Assembly: GCF_000737535.1 (NCBI RefSeq)
Contig: NZ_CP006269.1
Coordinates: 2,725,001 to 2,789,000 of the forward strand
Origin: Synechococcus sp. KORDI-100
GTDB lineage: Bacteria > Cyanobacteriota > Cyanobacteriia > PCC-6307 > Cyanobiaceae
Reading direction: 5' to 3'
Length of the DNA stretch: 64,000 bases
Positions 18,219 to 27,287 of the stretch are shown here, one piece after another. The notes beneath the pieces were generated by a model. It searched no databases. It had not been told where the DNA came from and saw nothing but the letters and a program-made list of their open reading frames with translations. Made by a program: the position numbers and the translations under genes. How positions within the stretch are numbered: position 1 is the first letter of the stretch; the number at the start of each line of letters is the position of its first letter.

Positions 18219-19712
18219 TTATTTGGAGAAGAACTTGTTGAAGGTCTGTGTCATTCGATCCATCAGACTGAGTTCAAATGATTTTTGCTGATCAGGTGTA
18301 AAACTGCGATGAGCTGCCTCTCGGCAGGTCATCACCTTGGCGAAAGCTTCCATCGCTGTCTCATTCTTGAGGAAAACATCCTCAATCCGCTGCTGACTGA
18401 TTTCCTGAAGCAGAACATGACCAATTGCTTTGACAGACGCCGTGCGGGACGCATTGGTCAGTGCAGCAATTTCACCGAAGATCATGCCCCGCTTCAGCTT
18501 AGAGATTTCCACAAAATGCTCCCCTCCGGAGGGATCAGCGATCAAAACAGAGCAAACACCCTCCAACAGCACATACATCGATCCGCCGATCTGACCACTG
18601 ACAACGATGATTTCGCCAGGTCCAAATGCAAGCGCCTTATCCTGACAGACAATGCCATGAATCTCTTTATCAGACAGAGATTCGAAAAGATCGATGGATC
18701 GCAACAGTTCAAAACTTTGTGACTGAATGAACTGCTGCCTTTCCGAATGCAAGCGCCGAGCCGAATGGTGAGTATGAAGGTCAATCACAGGATAGGGAAC
18801 AGAATAGCCGGAGCGCTCCAGCTCATACCACACACAAGAGTAAATTTCGGTTTTTATCTTATGGCGAGCCCCGAAATCCTCAACAAAAAATTTCAACACA
18901 TATGAAATACACGAATCATCGAACGAGCGAATGGCAACTACATTATGCGATTGCTCGACGACTCCTTCCTGACGGTCGAGGACGCGCCTGAGCAGAGCAA
19001 TCGCTTCTCCTGGAGGCATGTCGTATGAAAGACCAATCTCAACGGTGAGCCGATACCGGGAGTCGGTAGGTCTTGAAAAATTGATTACTTTCCCGCTATC
19101 AATGAATGAGTTTGGAAACACAATCATTCGATCATTGATATCATCGTAGAGATAAGTGCTGTTCCAGGTCACATTATCAACGCGTCCTTGTTTGTCGTCT
19201 ATTTCAACCCAGTCGCCCACGGCGAACTGACGCTCCACCTGAACCGTCAAAGCCGACGATATGTTGCTGATCTGTGAGGCGGATCCTGGGCCAACAATGA
19301 ACGCCAGGCCGCCAAGAATGGCCGCTGAACCGACCGTGGTCAACAAACCCTGACTCCTCAGTTCAGCCGTCACAACAATGGCTGATGCGGCAACAAGGGA
19401 AAAGTCCTTGAGAATGCGTGGTGGCGCCATCCCACGCGAACTCAGGCGAGCGGAAAGTGCCCAGATCAAATCCAGAATGATCTCAACGACAGCGACATAA
19501 ACAGCGGTTTTGGCAACCAGACGGATCCAATCAACAACGTCACCCTGAATGCCAGCAGCCACAAGGAATCGACTTATCAGAGCGGCCGTGATCGAGACCC
19601 TGAAAAACACCATGCTGGGGATCAGCCTGCTGAATCTCAAGAGCTGCAACTGTCGAATGCGACCGAGTACAAAGGTGAGCACCCAGAGGGCGGCCAGCAA
19701 CGCAACAGTCAT
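18219..19712 (-). CDS. MscS-type mechanosensitive channel with C-terminal cyclic-nucleotide-binding domain
   Basis: This 497-residue membrane protein has several N-terminal transmembrane segments, the MscS pore helix and beta-domain (SAAILGGLAFIVGPGSASQ, FAVGDWVEIDDKQGRVDNV, VFPNSFIDSGKVINFSRP, residues ~145-215) and a C-terminal cNMP domain (about 350-460: ALAFGPGEIIVVSGQIGG, LKRGMIFGEIAALT, RTASVKAIGHVLL). Such hybrids are cyclic-nucleotide-modulated, ion-conducting members of the MscS superfamily. I took the ATG at 19712; a TTG at 19730 would add six residues. DUF3307 lies directly upstream in the same direction, so the two may be cotranscribed. It could respond to cAMP from the nearby cyclase. 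Confidence 0.88.
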   Translation of the reverse strand: MTVALLAALWVLTFVLGRIRQLQLLRFSRLIPSMVFFRVSITAALISRFLVAAGIQGDVVDWIRLVAKTAVYVAVVEIILDLIWALSARLSSRGMAPPRILKDFSLVAASAIVVTAELRSQGLLTTVGSAAILGGLAFIVGPGSASQISNISSALTVQVERQFAVGDWVEIDDKQGRVDNVTWNSTYLYDDINDRMIVFPNSFIDSGKVINFSRPTDSRYRLTVEIGLSYDMPPGEAIALLRRVLDRQEGVVEQSHNVVAIRSFDDSCISYVLKFFVEDFGARHKIKTEIYSCVWYELERSGYSVPYPVIDLHTHHSARRLHSERQQFIQSQSFELLRSIDLFESLSDKEIHGIVCQDKALAFGPGEIIVVSGQIGGSMYVLLEGVCSVLIADPSGGEHFVEISKLKRGMIFGEIAALTNASRTASVKAIGHVLLQEISQQRIEDVFLKNETAMEAFAKVMTCREAAHRSFTPDQQKSFELSLMDRMTQTFNKFFSK

Positions 19713-19742
19713 GTCAGTACTGGCGAACAAGGCAGGACATGA

Positions 19743-20093
19743 TCAAACCATTGCCATGATGACAATGACCCATAGAACTTTGCAAAAACAATGCAAGAAC
19801 TGATCAACGAGCAGTGAATATCCTATTCTGCACTTACCAAAATCAATACAGAAGTGTGAGACCATTTCTGCAAGGCCCAGCAGTGGAACACCAGTCAATA
19901 ACGCCACAAAAAATCCATGGGTTGCCGTATGCGCGGTGAGCCACCATTTCCAATCCATCGTGACATCACTACCAGGACATTTTTCAATGGCCATCCTGTC
20001 TCCCTGCAATGGATAATCTGCAACAAAATGCCCAAGAATCAGAATGATCAGAAGATCCAAAGGTTGCTGAAAAGAGCTCAACATCAAAGGCAT
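19743..20093 (-). CDS. DUF3307-family small membrane protein
   Basis: This is a 116-residue integral membrane protein. The family signature is clear: LGHFVADYPLQGDRMAIEK, then WLTAHTATHGFFVALLTG and GLAEMVSHFCIDFGKC, with conserved His/Asp residues suggestive of metal binding. Its biochemical function is unknown. ATG start at 20093. It lies just upstream of the MscS-cNMP channel gene, and the short gap suggests an operon. The 175 bp between this gene's start and the end of the Crp-family gene hold no convincing gene. Confidence 0.75.
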   Translation of the reverse strand: MPLMLSSFQQPLDLLIILILGHFVADYPLQGDRMAIEKCPGSDVTMDWKWWLTAHTATHGFFVALLTGVPLLGLAEMVSHFCIDFGKCRIGYSLLVDQFLHCFCKVLWVIVIMAMV

Positions 20094-20268
20094 TCATACC
20101 CCATGCTTATGACCTCGGATCAATAACGAGCCTAGGCAGGAACAACCTCTCCAGCAAAACTCAAGCCCTCCTGAGCACGTCAATGAGCTGCCGACGCAGT
20201 CGACGTTGTCTCCACAGCATGGCTCCGTTCCCCGTGGCTCCCCCGATCAGGTCCGACGATCCCGGTTC

Positions 20269-20955
20269 TCAGTCGATCAGGCCACGTTTGATCAGAGGCT
20301 GAGGATCGACGATCTGCAGAGAACCCTGCTTTTCCTCCACGGTCCCCCGACTGCGAAGCTTGCTGAGCGTCCGGGAAGCCGTTTCGCGTGCCAGCCCGGC
20401 CAACAGAGCGATTTCTTTCTGTGGCAACGGAGGAATCAGGGCGAGTGGATCATTCTCCTTCGAACTCTTTCGCGCCAGGTAGGCCATCGCATCAAGAAGT
20501 CGCGATGTGGCGTCTGCCGTCTGGAGAGCAAACCGTCGATTCAGATCCCGCAGCCTGGTGGTTTCGAGTGTGGCCAGGGCCAGAGCGAACAAAGCGCTCT
20601 GACGCAGCAACGTCGAGAACGGTTGGATCCGCAGCTTCACCAACCGAACAGAGGTCAACGTGACCACATCAGCAGATCGAACCGATCCATCCACGGCCAC
20701 CAGTTCACCGAAAACATCTCCCGCACCCAAAAGAGACATCACCACTTCTTCACCATCAGCGGTGTAGGTGCGGACCTTGGCCAGGCCGGACAGCATCAAA
20801 AACACGGACTCGCCCCAGTCCTGCTCCATCACGAGAATCTGATCAACGGCGTGCTGGGTCTCTCGATGACGATCGAGAAGCTGCCGCAGCTGGTCCTGCT
20901 CCAACGGAGCGAACAAAGGAGCCTGAACAAGTTCATCGGGCGTCAGAGGCGTCAT
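20269..20955 (-). CDS. Crp/Fnr-family transcriptional regulator
   Basis: This is a 228-residue regulator. The N-terminal effector-binding beta-roll (residues ~10-125) includes VMEQDWGESVFLMLSGLAKV, GAGDVFGELVAVDG and RSADVVTLTSVRLVKL. A dimerisation helix and a C-terminal winged HTH follow (PLPQKEIALLAGLARETASR, then TLSKLRSRGTV). The ligand cannot be assigned with certainty: the position after GDVFGEL reads VAVDGSVRSADV, which partly resembles the cAMP phosphate-binding cassette. It starts with ATG 13 bp after the alaS stop, so it is probably read with alaS. It is distinct from NtcA by sequence. With a cyclase nearby, a cAMP-receptor role is a reasonable but unproven idea. Confidence 0.88.
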   Translation of the reverse strand: MTPLTPDELVQAPLFAPLEQDQLRQLLDRHRETQHAVDQILVMEQDWGESVFLMLSGLAKVRTYTADGEEVVMSLLGAGDVFGELVAVDGSVRSADVVTLTSVRLVKLRIQPFSTLLRQSALFALALATLETTRLRDLNRRFALQTADATSRLLDAMAYLARKSSKENDPLALIPPLPQKEIALLAGLARETASRTLSKLRSRGTVEEKQGSLQIVDPQPLIKRGLID

Positions 20956-20968
20956 GGCACGATTCCGA

Positions 20969-23638
20969 TCAGGAGGAGGACAGCGCGACGATCAAGTCCT
21001 GGTTGGCACTCTGAAGGGCCTCGCTTAAAGCAGCACCGTCCCTCCCCCCAGCTTGGGCCAGATTCGGACGACCGCCACCGCCGCCGCCGCAGAGCTTGGC
21101 GATGCCGCCGATGAACTTGCCCGCCTGGAGACCTGAGCCGATCACATCCTTCCCGAAGGCAGCCACCAGAATCACTTTTCCCGTATCAGATGGGTCCGGC
21201 AGCCCCCCCAACACAACCGCGGCCATGTCACCCAACCGCCCAACCAGAGTTTGTGCAGCACTCTGCAGACCAGCTCCATCGACCCCATCGAGACGTGTGA
21301 CCAACAGCGTGAATCCGCTCACCTTGATCGCGCGTTCAGCCAGAGCAGCCGCTTTCGCCACCGCCAACTCCCCCTGCGCTGCTGCCAGGGCCTTGGCCGT
21401 GTTCTTGAGTTCGTCCTGAAGCGCCGCCACCCGATCGACGATCTCCGGTGGCTGCACCTTGAAACGGGAACTCAGCTGCTTCACCACAGCGTCCCGCTCA
21501 TTCAGATAGGACAGCACTGCAGGACCGGCAACGGCTTCAATCCGGCGAATGCCGGCGGCAACACCGCTTTCGGCGACGATCTTGAACAATCCGATCTCAG
21601 CGGTGTTGACCACATGGGTGCCGCCGCAGAGCTCCATCGACACGCCCGGAACATCGACAACCCGCACAACATCGGCGTATTTCTCACCGAACATGGCAAC
21701 GGCTCCAGCTGCCTTGGCCTTCTCGATCTCCATCTCGGCAACCCTGAGCGGATGGGCCTCAGCGATCCAGTCATTGATCAGGCTCTCGACCCGTTCCAGC
21801 TCCTCCGTGGTCACGGCACGGGGGCAGTGGAAATCGAAGCGAAGGCGTTGAACATCAACCAGTGATCCAGCCTGGCCGATGTCGGGATCCACCACCTGCT
21901 TCAACGCCGCCTGCAGGAGATGCGTTGCCGTGTGATGGGCCTCAGCCAAGCGACGAGACCTTCGATCCACCTGGGCGGTGATGCTGTCACCGATCGCCAG
22001 CTGACCGCGCTCAATCCGGCCGGTGTGAACGAACACGTCGCGGTGACGACTCACCGACTCGATCGAAACAATCACATCACTGCCGGTGAGCACACCCCGA
22101 TCGCCGACCTGACCACCCCCTTCGCCATAGAACGGTGTTGCCTCAAGCACCACCTGGACTGCATCCCCCGCACCGGCGTGAGTGACGGGTTCCCCGTTCG
22201 CAACCAGGGCCTGAACGATGCTGGAGCGTTCGAGTGACTGGTAGCCATCAAAACTGGTCACCTCAAGATCGGAGACCACCCGATCAATCGCGTCCTGCAG
22301 GGTGAGGTCGATGCTGACGGCTGCCGCCTTCGCGCGCTGCCGCTGAGCATCCATCGCCGCCTCAAAACCGGAGAGATCCACACCGAGACCATGCTCCTCA
22401 GCGATCTCCTGGGTGAGTTCCAGCGGAAAACCATAGGTGTCATACAGCTCAAAAGCCTGCTCACCGCTGATCTGAGCCGGCTCAACGGCAAGCAGGTCGG
22501 CCAGCATCTTCTCGCCCCGTTCCAACGTCTCAAGAAAACGGGCTTCCTCCCGTTGCAGCTCCGAAAGAATCACATCGCGACGCTCCAGAACCGAGGGATA
22601 GGCTCCCTGGAGCAGGCTGATGGCCGCTTCGCCCATGGTCTTCAGAAACGGTTGATCAATCCCCAGCAGTCGTCCATGACGGACGACCCGGCGAAGCAGA
22701 CGTCTGAGGATGTAGCCGCGGCCGAGATTGCTGGCGCTGACTCCATCACTGATGAGTTGCGTCACAGCTCGGCTGTGGTCGCCGATCACCTTGAGAGAGG
22801 TCTGTCCGGCAACGTCGAGCTTGTGGTAGTCAACGTCTGCCAGGGAGGCAGCAGCCTGAATCAGCGGAAAGATCAGATCTGTCTCGTAGTTGTTGGGAAC
22901 CTTCTGAAGGATCTGTGCCATCCGCTCAAGACCCATGCCGGTGTCGATGTTGCGGTTGGCCAATGGTGTCAGCGTGCCGCTGGCGTCGCGGTTGTACTGC
23001 ATGAACACCAGGTTGTAGAACTCGATGAAGCGGTCGTCGTCTTCAAGATCAATCGCGTCATCTCCGAGTTCAGGCCTGAAGTCGAAATAGATCTCCGAAC
23101 AGGGACCGCAGGGCCCGGTGGGACCAGAGCTCCAGAAGTTGTCCTCTTCATCCATGCGGATGATGCGTTTCGGATCCACCCCCACCACATCTCGCCAGAT
23201 GGCTGCGGCTTCATCGTCTTCCCGGAAAACACTCACCACGAGGTTGCGAGGCGCGATGCCGTAGACGGTGGTGCTGAGCTCCCAGGCCCACTCAATCGCC
23301 TGCTGCTTGAAGTAGTCCCCGAAGGAAAAGTTCCCGAGCATTTCGAAGAACGTGTGGTGGCGCGCCGTGCGGCCCACGTTTTCGATGTCGTTGGTGCGGA
23401 TGCACTTCTGACTGCTGGTCGCCCGAGCCGCCGGACGCTCACGCTGTCCCAGAAAGACGGGCTTGAAGGGCAGCATCCCGGCAATGGTGAGCAGCACCGT
23501 GGGGTCGTCGGGGATCAGCGACGCACTGGGAACAACCAGGTGTCCACGCTCCTCGTAGAACCGCAGGAACGCCGCCCGAATCTCCTCACCAGTCCGGGGC
23601 GCAGACGCTGCAGAAGTCGACGAAGCCGCGGCAGCCAT
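20969..23638 (-). CDS. alaS: Alanyl-tRNA synthetase
   Basis: This ~889-residue AlaRS has the full domain set: class II catalytic core (SQKCIRTNDIENVGRTARHH, FFEMLGNFSFGDYFK), tRNA-recognition region, editing domain with HHTATHLLQ and ELCGGTHV zinc/editing motifs, and a C-Ala domain with the Gly-rich GGGGGGRPNLAQAGG. It charges tRNA-Ala and edits Ser/Gly mischarges. I chose the ATG at 23638; the more upstream ATG at 23665 would overlap the start of the divergent membrane-protein gene. The Crp-family gene follows 13 bp downstream. Confidence 0.97.
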   Translation of the reverse strand: MAAAASSTSAASAPRTGEEIRAAFLRFYEERGHLVVPSASLIPDDPTVLLTIAGMLPFKPVFLGQRERPAARATSSQKCIRTNDIENVGRTARHHTFFEMLGNFSFGDYFKQQAIEWAWELSTTVYGIAPRNLVVSVFREDDEAAAIWRDVVGVDPKRIIRMDEEDNFWSSGPTGPCGPCSEIYFDFRPELGDDAIDLEDDDRFIEFYNLVFMQYNRDASGTLTPLANRNIDTGMGLERMAQILQKVPNNYETDLIFPLIQAAASLADVDYHKLDVAGQTSLKVIGDHSRAVTQLISDGVSASNLGRGYILRRLLRRVVRHGRLLGIDQPFLKTMGEAAISLLQGAYPSVLERRDVILSELQREEARFLETLERGEKMLADLLAVEPAQISGEQAFELYDTYGFPLELTQEIAEEHGLGVDLSGFEAAMDAQRQRAKAAAVSIDLTLQDAIDRVVSDLEVTSFDGYQSLERSSIVQALVANGEPVTHAGAGDAVQVVLEATPFYGEGGGQVGDRGVLTGSDVIVSIESVSRHRDVFVHTGRIERGQLAIGDSITAQVDRRSRRLAEAHHTATHLLQAALKQVVDPDIGQAGSLVDVQRLRFDFHCPRAVTTEELERVESLINDWIAEAHPLRVAEMEIEKAKAAGAVAMFGEKYADVVRVVDVPGVSMELCGGTHVVNTAEIGLFKIVAESGVAAGIRRIEAVAGPAVLSYLNERDAVVKQLSSRFKVQPPEIVDRVAALQDELKNTAKALAAAQGELAVAKAAALAERAIKVSGFTLLVTRLDGVDGAGLQSAAQTLVGRLGDMAAVVLGGLPDPSDTGKVILVAAFGKDVIGSGLQAGKFIGGIAKLCGGGGGGRPNLAQAGGRDGAALSEALQSANQDLIVALSSS

Positions 23639-23663
23639 GAACGTAAAGGCAGTTCCAGACGTC

Positions 23664-24080
23664 ATGATCGCTCCTGAACCTCCCGAAGCCTTGGCCGATC
23701 CACCAAGCGATTCCGAGGTCAGGTCCCGGCTTCGCCTCGTCTCGATCGGCTGGGCCCTTCTGGCCGGAATCTGCGCCGGACTGTTCAGCCTCGGGTGGGG
23801 CCTTGAGGAGGCTGTCCGCTCCGGTGGGTGCGGTGTGTTCTACGGATTGCTGGCCTTCCACCTGCAGCGGGTGGATCCGGATGATGGCCATCTGCAGGCT
23901 GGACTGGTTGGTGCCGTCTGCGGCGTGCACAGTCTTGGCCTGCCTCTGAACCTGGAGACCTTGCAGGCAGACGCTCTGGCATCATTATTGGTAGAGCTTC
24001 TCAAGGCTTGGCTGCCGTTGATCGGCAGCGCAGTCCTGCTCCACGGCACCCATCGCTTCCTGCCCGCGTCGCGGCCATGA
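23664..24080 (+). CDS. Small membrane protein of unknown function
   Basis: This is a 138-residue protein (from the ATG at 23664) that I do not recognise. It has hydrophobic segments near VSIGWALLAGICAGLFSLGW and further possible membrane stretches to the C-terminus (GLVGAVCGVHSLG, WLPLIGSAVLLHG). An ATG at 23637 would add nine residues but would overlap the alaS start. Its stop overlaps the helicase start as ATGA, so it probably leads the SNF2-SWIM-MEKHLA operon. No catalytic motif is visible. Confidence 0.7.
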   Translation: MIAPEPPEALADPPSDSEVRSRLRLVSIGWALLAGICAGLFSLGWGLEEAVRSGGCGVFYGLLAFHLQRVDPDDGHLQAGLVGAVCGVHSLGLPLNLETLQADALASLLVELLKAWLPLIGSAVLLHGTHRFLPASRP

Positions 24081-27000
24081 GCCTGCTGCACGCCACCTGG
24101 CTTCCCGCCATCCGCACTCCCAGCAGTTCCGGACAACCGGCACTGCTTGTTTGGGCTGACACCTGGCGAGTCGCGACACCGGCCGGACCAGGACTGACGC
24201 CAGCCTCCCATCCGTTCACCCTCGGCGAGCAAGACCTTCGAGCCTGGCTGAGTGAGCGCGATCTGGCTCCACCCGGCAGCATCGATGCCACCGCCTGCCT
24301 CACCCTGCCGAGCCGATCGGTTCGACCGCGTAAAGCGCGAAACCAATCCAGCGATCCCCCTGCGGAGGACGAACCGGCTTGGACCGGTCTGCCGCTCCAG
24401 GCCGGCGAACCCATCCCCAAACAGACCGAATGGTGGCCCTGGCAGGTGCAGGGTCTGGCTCTGGAGCCCTCAGCAGCGACGGAGTGGCTGTGCAGACTTC
24501 CCCTCTCCGGCCGCCATCCCGATCTGGCGGAGGAGTTGCGGTGGTGGAGCCATCTGCAACGCTGGGCCCTCAGTCTGGTGGCCCGTGGTCGCTGGATTCC
24601 CCAGGTCGAGCTGAGCAAGGGTGAGGGGTATCCCCACAGAGCCCGCTGGGTACCGCTGCTGAACCGGGAGGAAGACCGCAGACGCCTTGAGGATCTCGCT
24701 ACCAGCCTGCCGCTTGTCGCGACCTGTGCCCTGCCCTGGCGCGAACCCATGGGGAGACGCAGCAACCGGATGACTCGCCTGCGTCCCGAGGCGATGCGGG
24801 CCGCCAACCCGGTTGCCTGTTGTCGGCCCAGAAGTGGTCGTCTGCGCGTGGCGACGCTGCTCGAGGATCTTGTGGATGCTCTGCTGCGCAAGGACTTTCA
24901 GCCCGATCTCGATGCCCTGGACCCCCTGCTGAGCGCCTGGCAGCACGCACTGGGGTCAGAGACAGGCGTGATCGATCTCGGTGAAGAGGATGCGGAGCGC
25001 CTGTCCAGTACCAGCCTTCACTGGCGAGAGGGCATCGCCGGCGATGTCGCCGCCGCCAGAACCTGCCTGGAGCTTCAAACACCGCCCGAAGGGGAAGACC
25101 TCTGGGAACTGCGCTTCGCCCTGCAGGCGGAAACGGACCCGAGTCTCAAACTGCCCGCAGCGTCGGCCTGGGCTTCGGGAGCCAGCACCCTGCAGCTGGG
25201 GGAGGTGAAAGTCGAACAACCCGGCGAAGTCCTGCTGGAAGGACTCGGGCGTGCCCTCACCGTCTTCCCGCCGATCGAGCGGGGGCTCGAGAGTGCCACA
25301 CCGGAAACGATGCAGCTCACGCCCGCCGAGGCCTTCGTTCTGGTGCGCACGGCTGCACGCCAGCTGCGTGATGCCGGTCTGGGGGTCGATCTGCCGGCAA
25401 GCCTCTCGGGGGGTCTGGCCAGCCGACTCGGCCTCGCGATCAAGGCGGAACTGCCCGAACGATCGAGCGGTTTCACCCTTGGGGAATCACTGTCCTGGTC
25501 GTGGGATCTGATGATTGGTGGCGTGACGCTCACGCTCAGGGAACTGGAGCGCCTCAGCGGCAAACGCAGTCCCCTCGTCCGCCACAAAGGGGCCTGGATC
25601 GAACTGCGTCCGAACGATCTCAAAAACGCCGAACGGTTCTGCGGTTCCAACCCGGAACTCAGTCTCGATGACGCCCTGCGACTGACGGCCACGGAAGGAG
25701 AGCTGCTGATGCGGCTTCCGGTGCATCACTTTGAAGCCGGTCCAAGGCTTCAGGCCGTTCTCGAGCAGTACCACCAGCAGAAAGCTCCGGATCCACTACC
25801 GGCTCCGGACGGGTTCTGCGGCCAGCTGAGGCCCTACCAGGAACGGGGGCTGGGGTGGCTGGCCTTTCTGAACCGCTTTGACCAGGGCGCCTGCCTGGCC
25901 GATGACATGGGTCTCGGCAAAACGATCCAGTTGCTGGCCTTCCTCCAGCACCTCAAAACCGAACAGGAACTGAAGCGACCGGTGTTGCTAGTCGCGCCAA
26001 CCTCGGTGCTCACCAACTGGAAACGGGAAGCGGAAGCCTTCACGCCTGACCTTTCCGTGCGCGAACACTACGGACCGCGGCGTCCCTCCACTCCCGCTTC
26101 CCTCAAGAAATCCCTGAACGATGTGGATCTGGTCCTGACCAGCTATGGACTGCTGCAACGGGACAGCGAACTCCTGGAAACCCAGGACTGGCAGGGAGTC
26201 GTGATCGATGAAGCCCAGGCGATCAAGAATCCCGGTGCCAAACAGAGCCAGGCGGCTCGCGATCTGGCCCGAGCCGGCAAAAACAGTCGGTTCCGCATTG
26301 CACTGACAGGAACTCCGGTGGAGAACCGGGTCAGTGAGTTGTGGGCCCTGATGGATTTTCTCAACCCCAAAGTCCTGGGAGAGGAGGATTTCTTCCGCCA
26401 GCGGTACCGCCTGCCGATCGAGCGCTACGGCGACATGTCGTCGCTCCGTGATCTCAAGGCCAGGGTGGGGCCTTTCATCCTGCGACGACTGAAAACCGAC
26501 AAGGCGATCATCTCGGACCTACCCGAGAAGGTTGAACTGAGCGAATGGGTTGGTCTCAGCAAGGAGCAGAAATCGCTTTACAGCAAAACCGTGGAGGACA
26601 CCCTCGATGCCATTGCCAGGGCTCCTCGCGGTCAACGTCACGGTCAGGTCCTGGGTCTGCTGACCAGGCTGAAACAGATCTGCAACCACCCTGCCCTGGC
26701 CCTCAGGGAAGAGACGGTCGACAGAGAGTTCCTGGGCCGTTCCGCCAAATTGCAGCGTCTCGACGAGATCCTTGATGAGGTGATCGAGGCGGGAGACCGC
26801 GCCCTGCTGTTCACCCAGTTCGCTGAATGGGGGCATCTTCTGCAAGCCTGGATGCAGCAGCGCTGGAGAGCTGAAGTGCCCTTCCTGCATGGAGGAACGC
26901 GCAAAAGCGACCGCCAGGCCATGGTGGATCGCTTTCAGGAAGACCCCCGCGGACCGCAGCTGTTTCTGTTGTCTCTCAAAGCTGGAGGCGTTGGCCTCAA

Positions 27001-27271
27001 TCTCACCCGGGCCAGCCATGTGTTTCACCTTGACCGTTGGTGGAACCCAGCCGTCGAGAATCAGGCAACCGATCGCGCTTATCGCATCGGCCAAACCAGC
27101 CGGGTCATGGTGCACAAATTCATCACCAGCGGCTCCGTCGAAGAGAAAATCGATCGGATGATTCGCGAAAAATCTCGCCTGGCAGAGGACATTGTTGGGT
27201 CCGGGGAGGAATGGCTCGGCAGTCTTGCGGGAGATCAGCTGCGAGACCTCGTGGCCCTGGAGGACAGCTGA
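24077..27271 (+). CDS. SNF2/RapA-like DEAD/DEAH-box helicase
   Basis: This is a 1064-residue SNF2-family ATPase. A long N-terminal region unique to bacterial SNF2 proteins occupies about the first 570 residues. The helicase core follows: LADDMGLGKTIQLLAF (Walker A, about residue 608), LVAPTSVLTNW, VIDEAQAIKNP (DEAQ box, about 709), LTGTPVENRVSELWAL, and in the C-terminal lobe LSLKAGGVGLNLTRA, HLDRWWNPAVENQATDRAYR and IGQTSRV. It should be an ATP-driven DNA translocase or protein-DNA remodeller rather than a strand-separating helicase. The start is the ATG overlapping the previous stop (ATGA). A SWIM zinc-finger gene follows after 16 bp, a common bacterial pairing. Confidence 0.93.
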   Translation: MSLLHATWLPAIRTPSSSGQPALLVWADTWRVATPAGPGLTPASHPFTLGEQDLRAWLSERDLAPPGSIDATACLTLPSRSVRPRKARNQSSDPPAEDEPAWTGLPLQAGEPIPKQTEWWPWQVQGLALEPSAATEWLCRLPLSGRHPDLAEELRWWSHLQRWALSLVARGRWIPQVELSKGEGYPHRARWVPLLNREEDRRRLEDLATSLPLVATCALPWREPMGRRSNRMTRLRPEAMRAANPVACCRPRSGRLRVATLLEDLVDALLRKDFQPDLDALDPLLSAWQHALGSETGVIDLGEEDAERLSSTSLHWREGIAGDVAAARTCLELQTPPEGEDLWELRFALQAETDPSLKLPAASAWASGASTLQLGEVKVEQPGEVLLEGLGRALTVFPPIERGLESATPETMQLTPAEAFVLVRTAARQLRDAGLGVDLPASLSGGLASRLGLAIKAELPERSSGFTLGESLSWSWDLMIGGVTLTLRELERLSGKRSPLVRHKGAWIELRPNDLKNAERFCGSNPELSLDDALRLTATEGELLMRLPVHHFEAGPRLQAVLEQYHQQKAPDPLPAPDGFCGQLRPYQERGLGWLAFLNRFDQGACLADDMGLGKTIQLLAFLQHLKTEQELKRPVLLVAPTSVLTNWKREAEAFTPDLSVREHYGPRRPSTPASLKKSLNDVDLVLTSYGLLQRDSELLETQDWQGVVIDEAQAIKNPGAKQSQAARDLARAGKNSRFRIALTGTPVENRVSELWALMDFLNPKVLGEEDFFRQRYRLPIERYGDMSSLRDLKARVGPFILRRLKTDKAIISDLPEKVELSEWVGLSKEQKSLYSKTVEDTLDAIARAPRGQRHGQVLGLLTRLKQICNHPALALREETVDREFLGRSAKLQRLDEILDEVIEAGDRALLFTQFAEWGHLLQAWMQQRWRAEVPFLHGGTRKSDRQAMVDRFQEDPRGPQLFLLSLKAGGVGLNLTRASHVFHLDRWWNPAVENQATDRAYRIGQTSRVMVHKFITSGSVEEKIDRMIREKSRLAEDIVGSGEEWLGSLAGDQLRDLVALEDS

Positions 27272-27287
27272 TCATGGGGAGACAACG

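Noticed and set aside
20161..20220. A 19-codon basic peptide frame (minus strand) just after the Crp-family gene
   Set aside because: It is in frame with the Crp stop and could be read-through or chance. There is no ribosome site and it is too short to support without conservation.
22391..23677. Long open frame antisense to alaS (428 codons)
   Set aside because: GC-rich third-position bias opens shadow frames opposite conserved genes; the alaS reading has full family motifs and this one has none.
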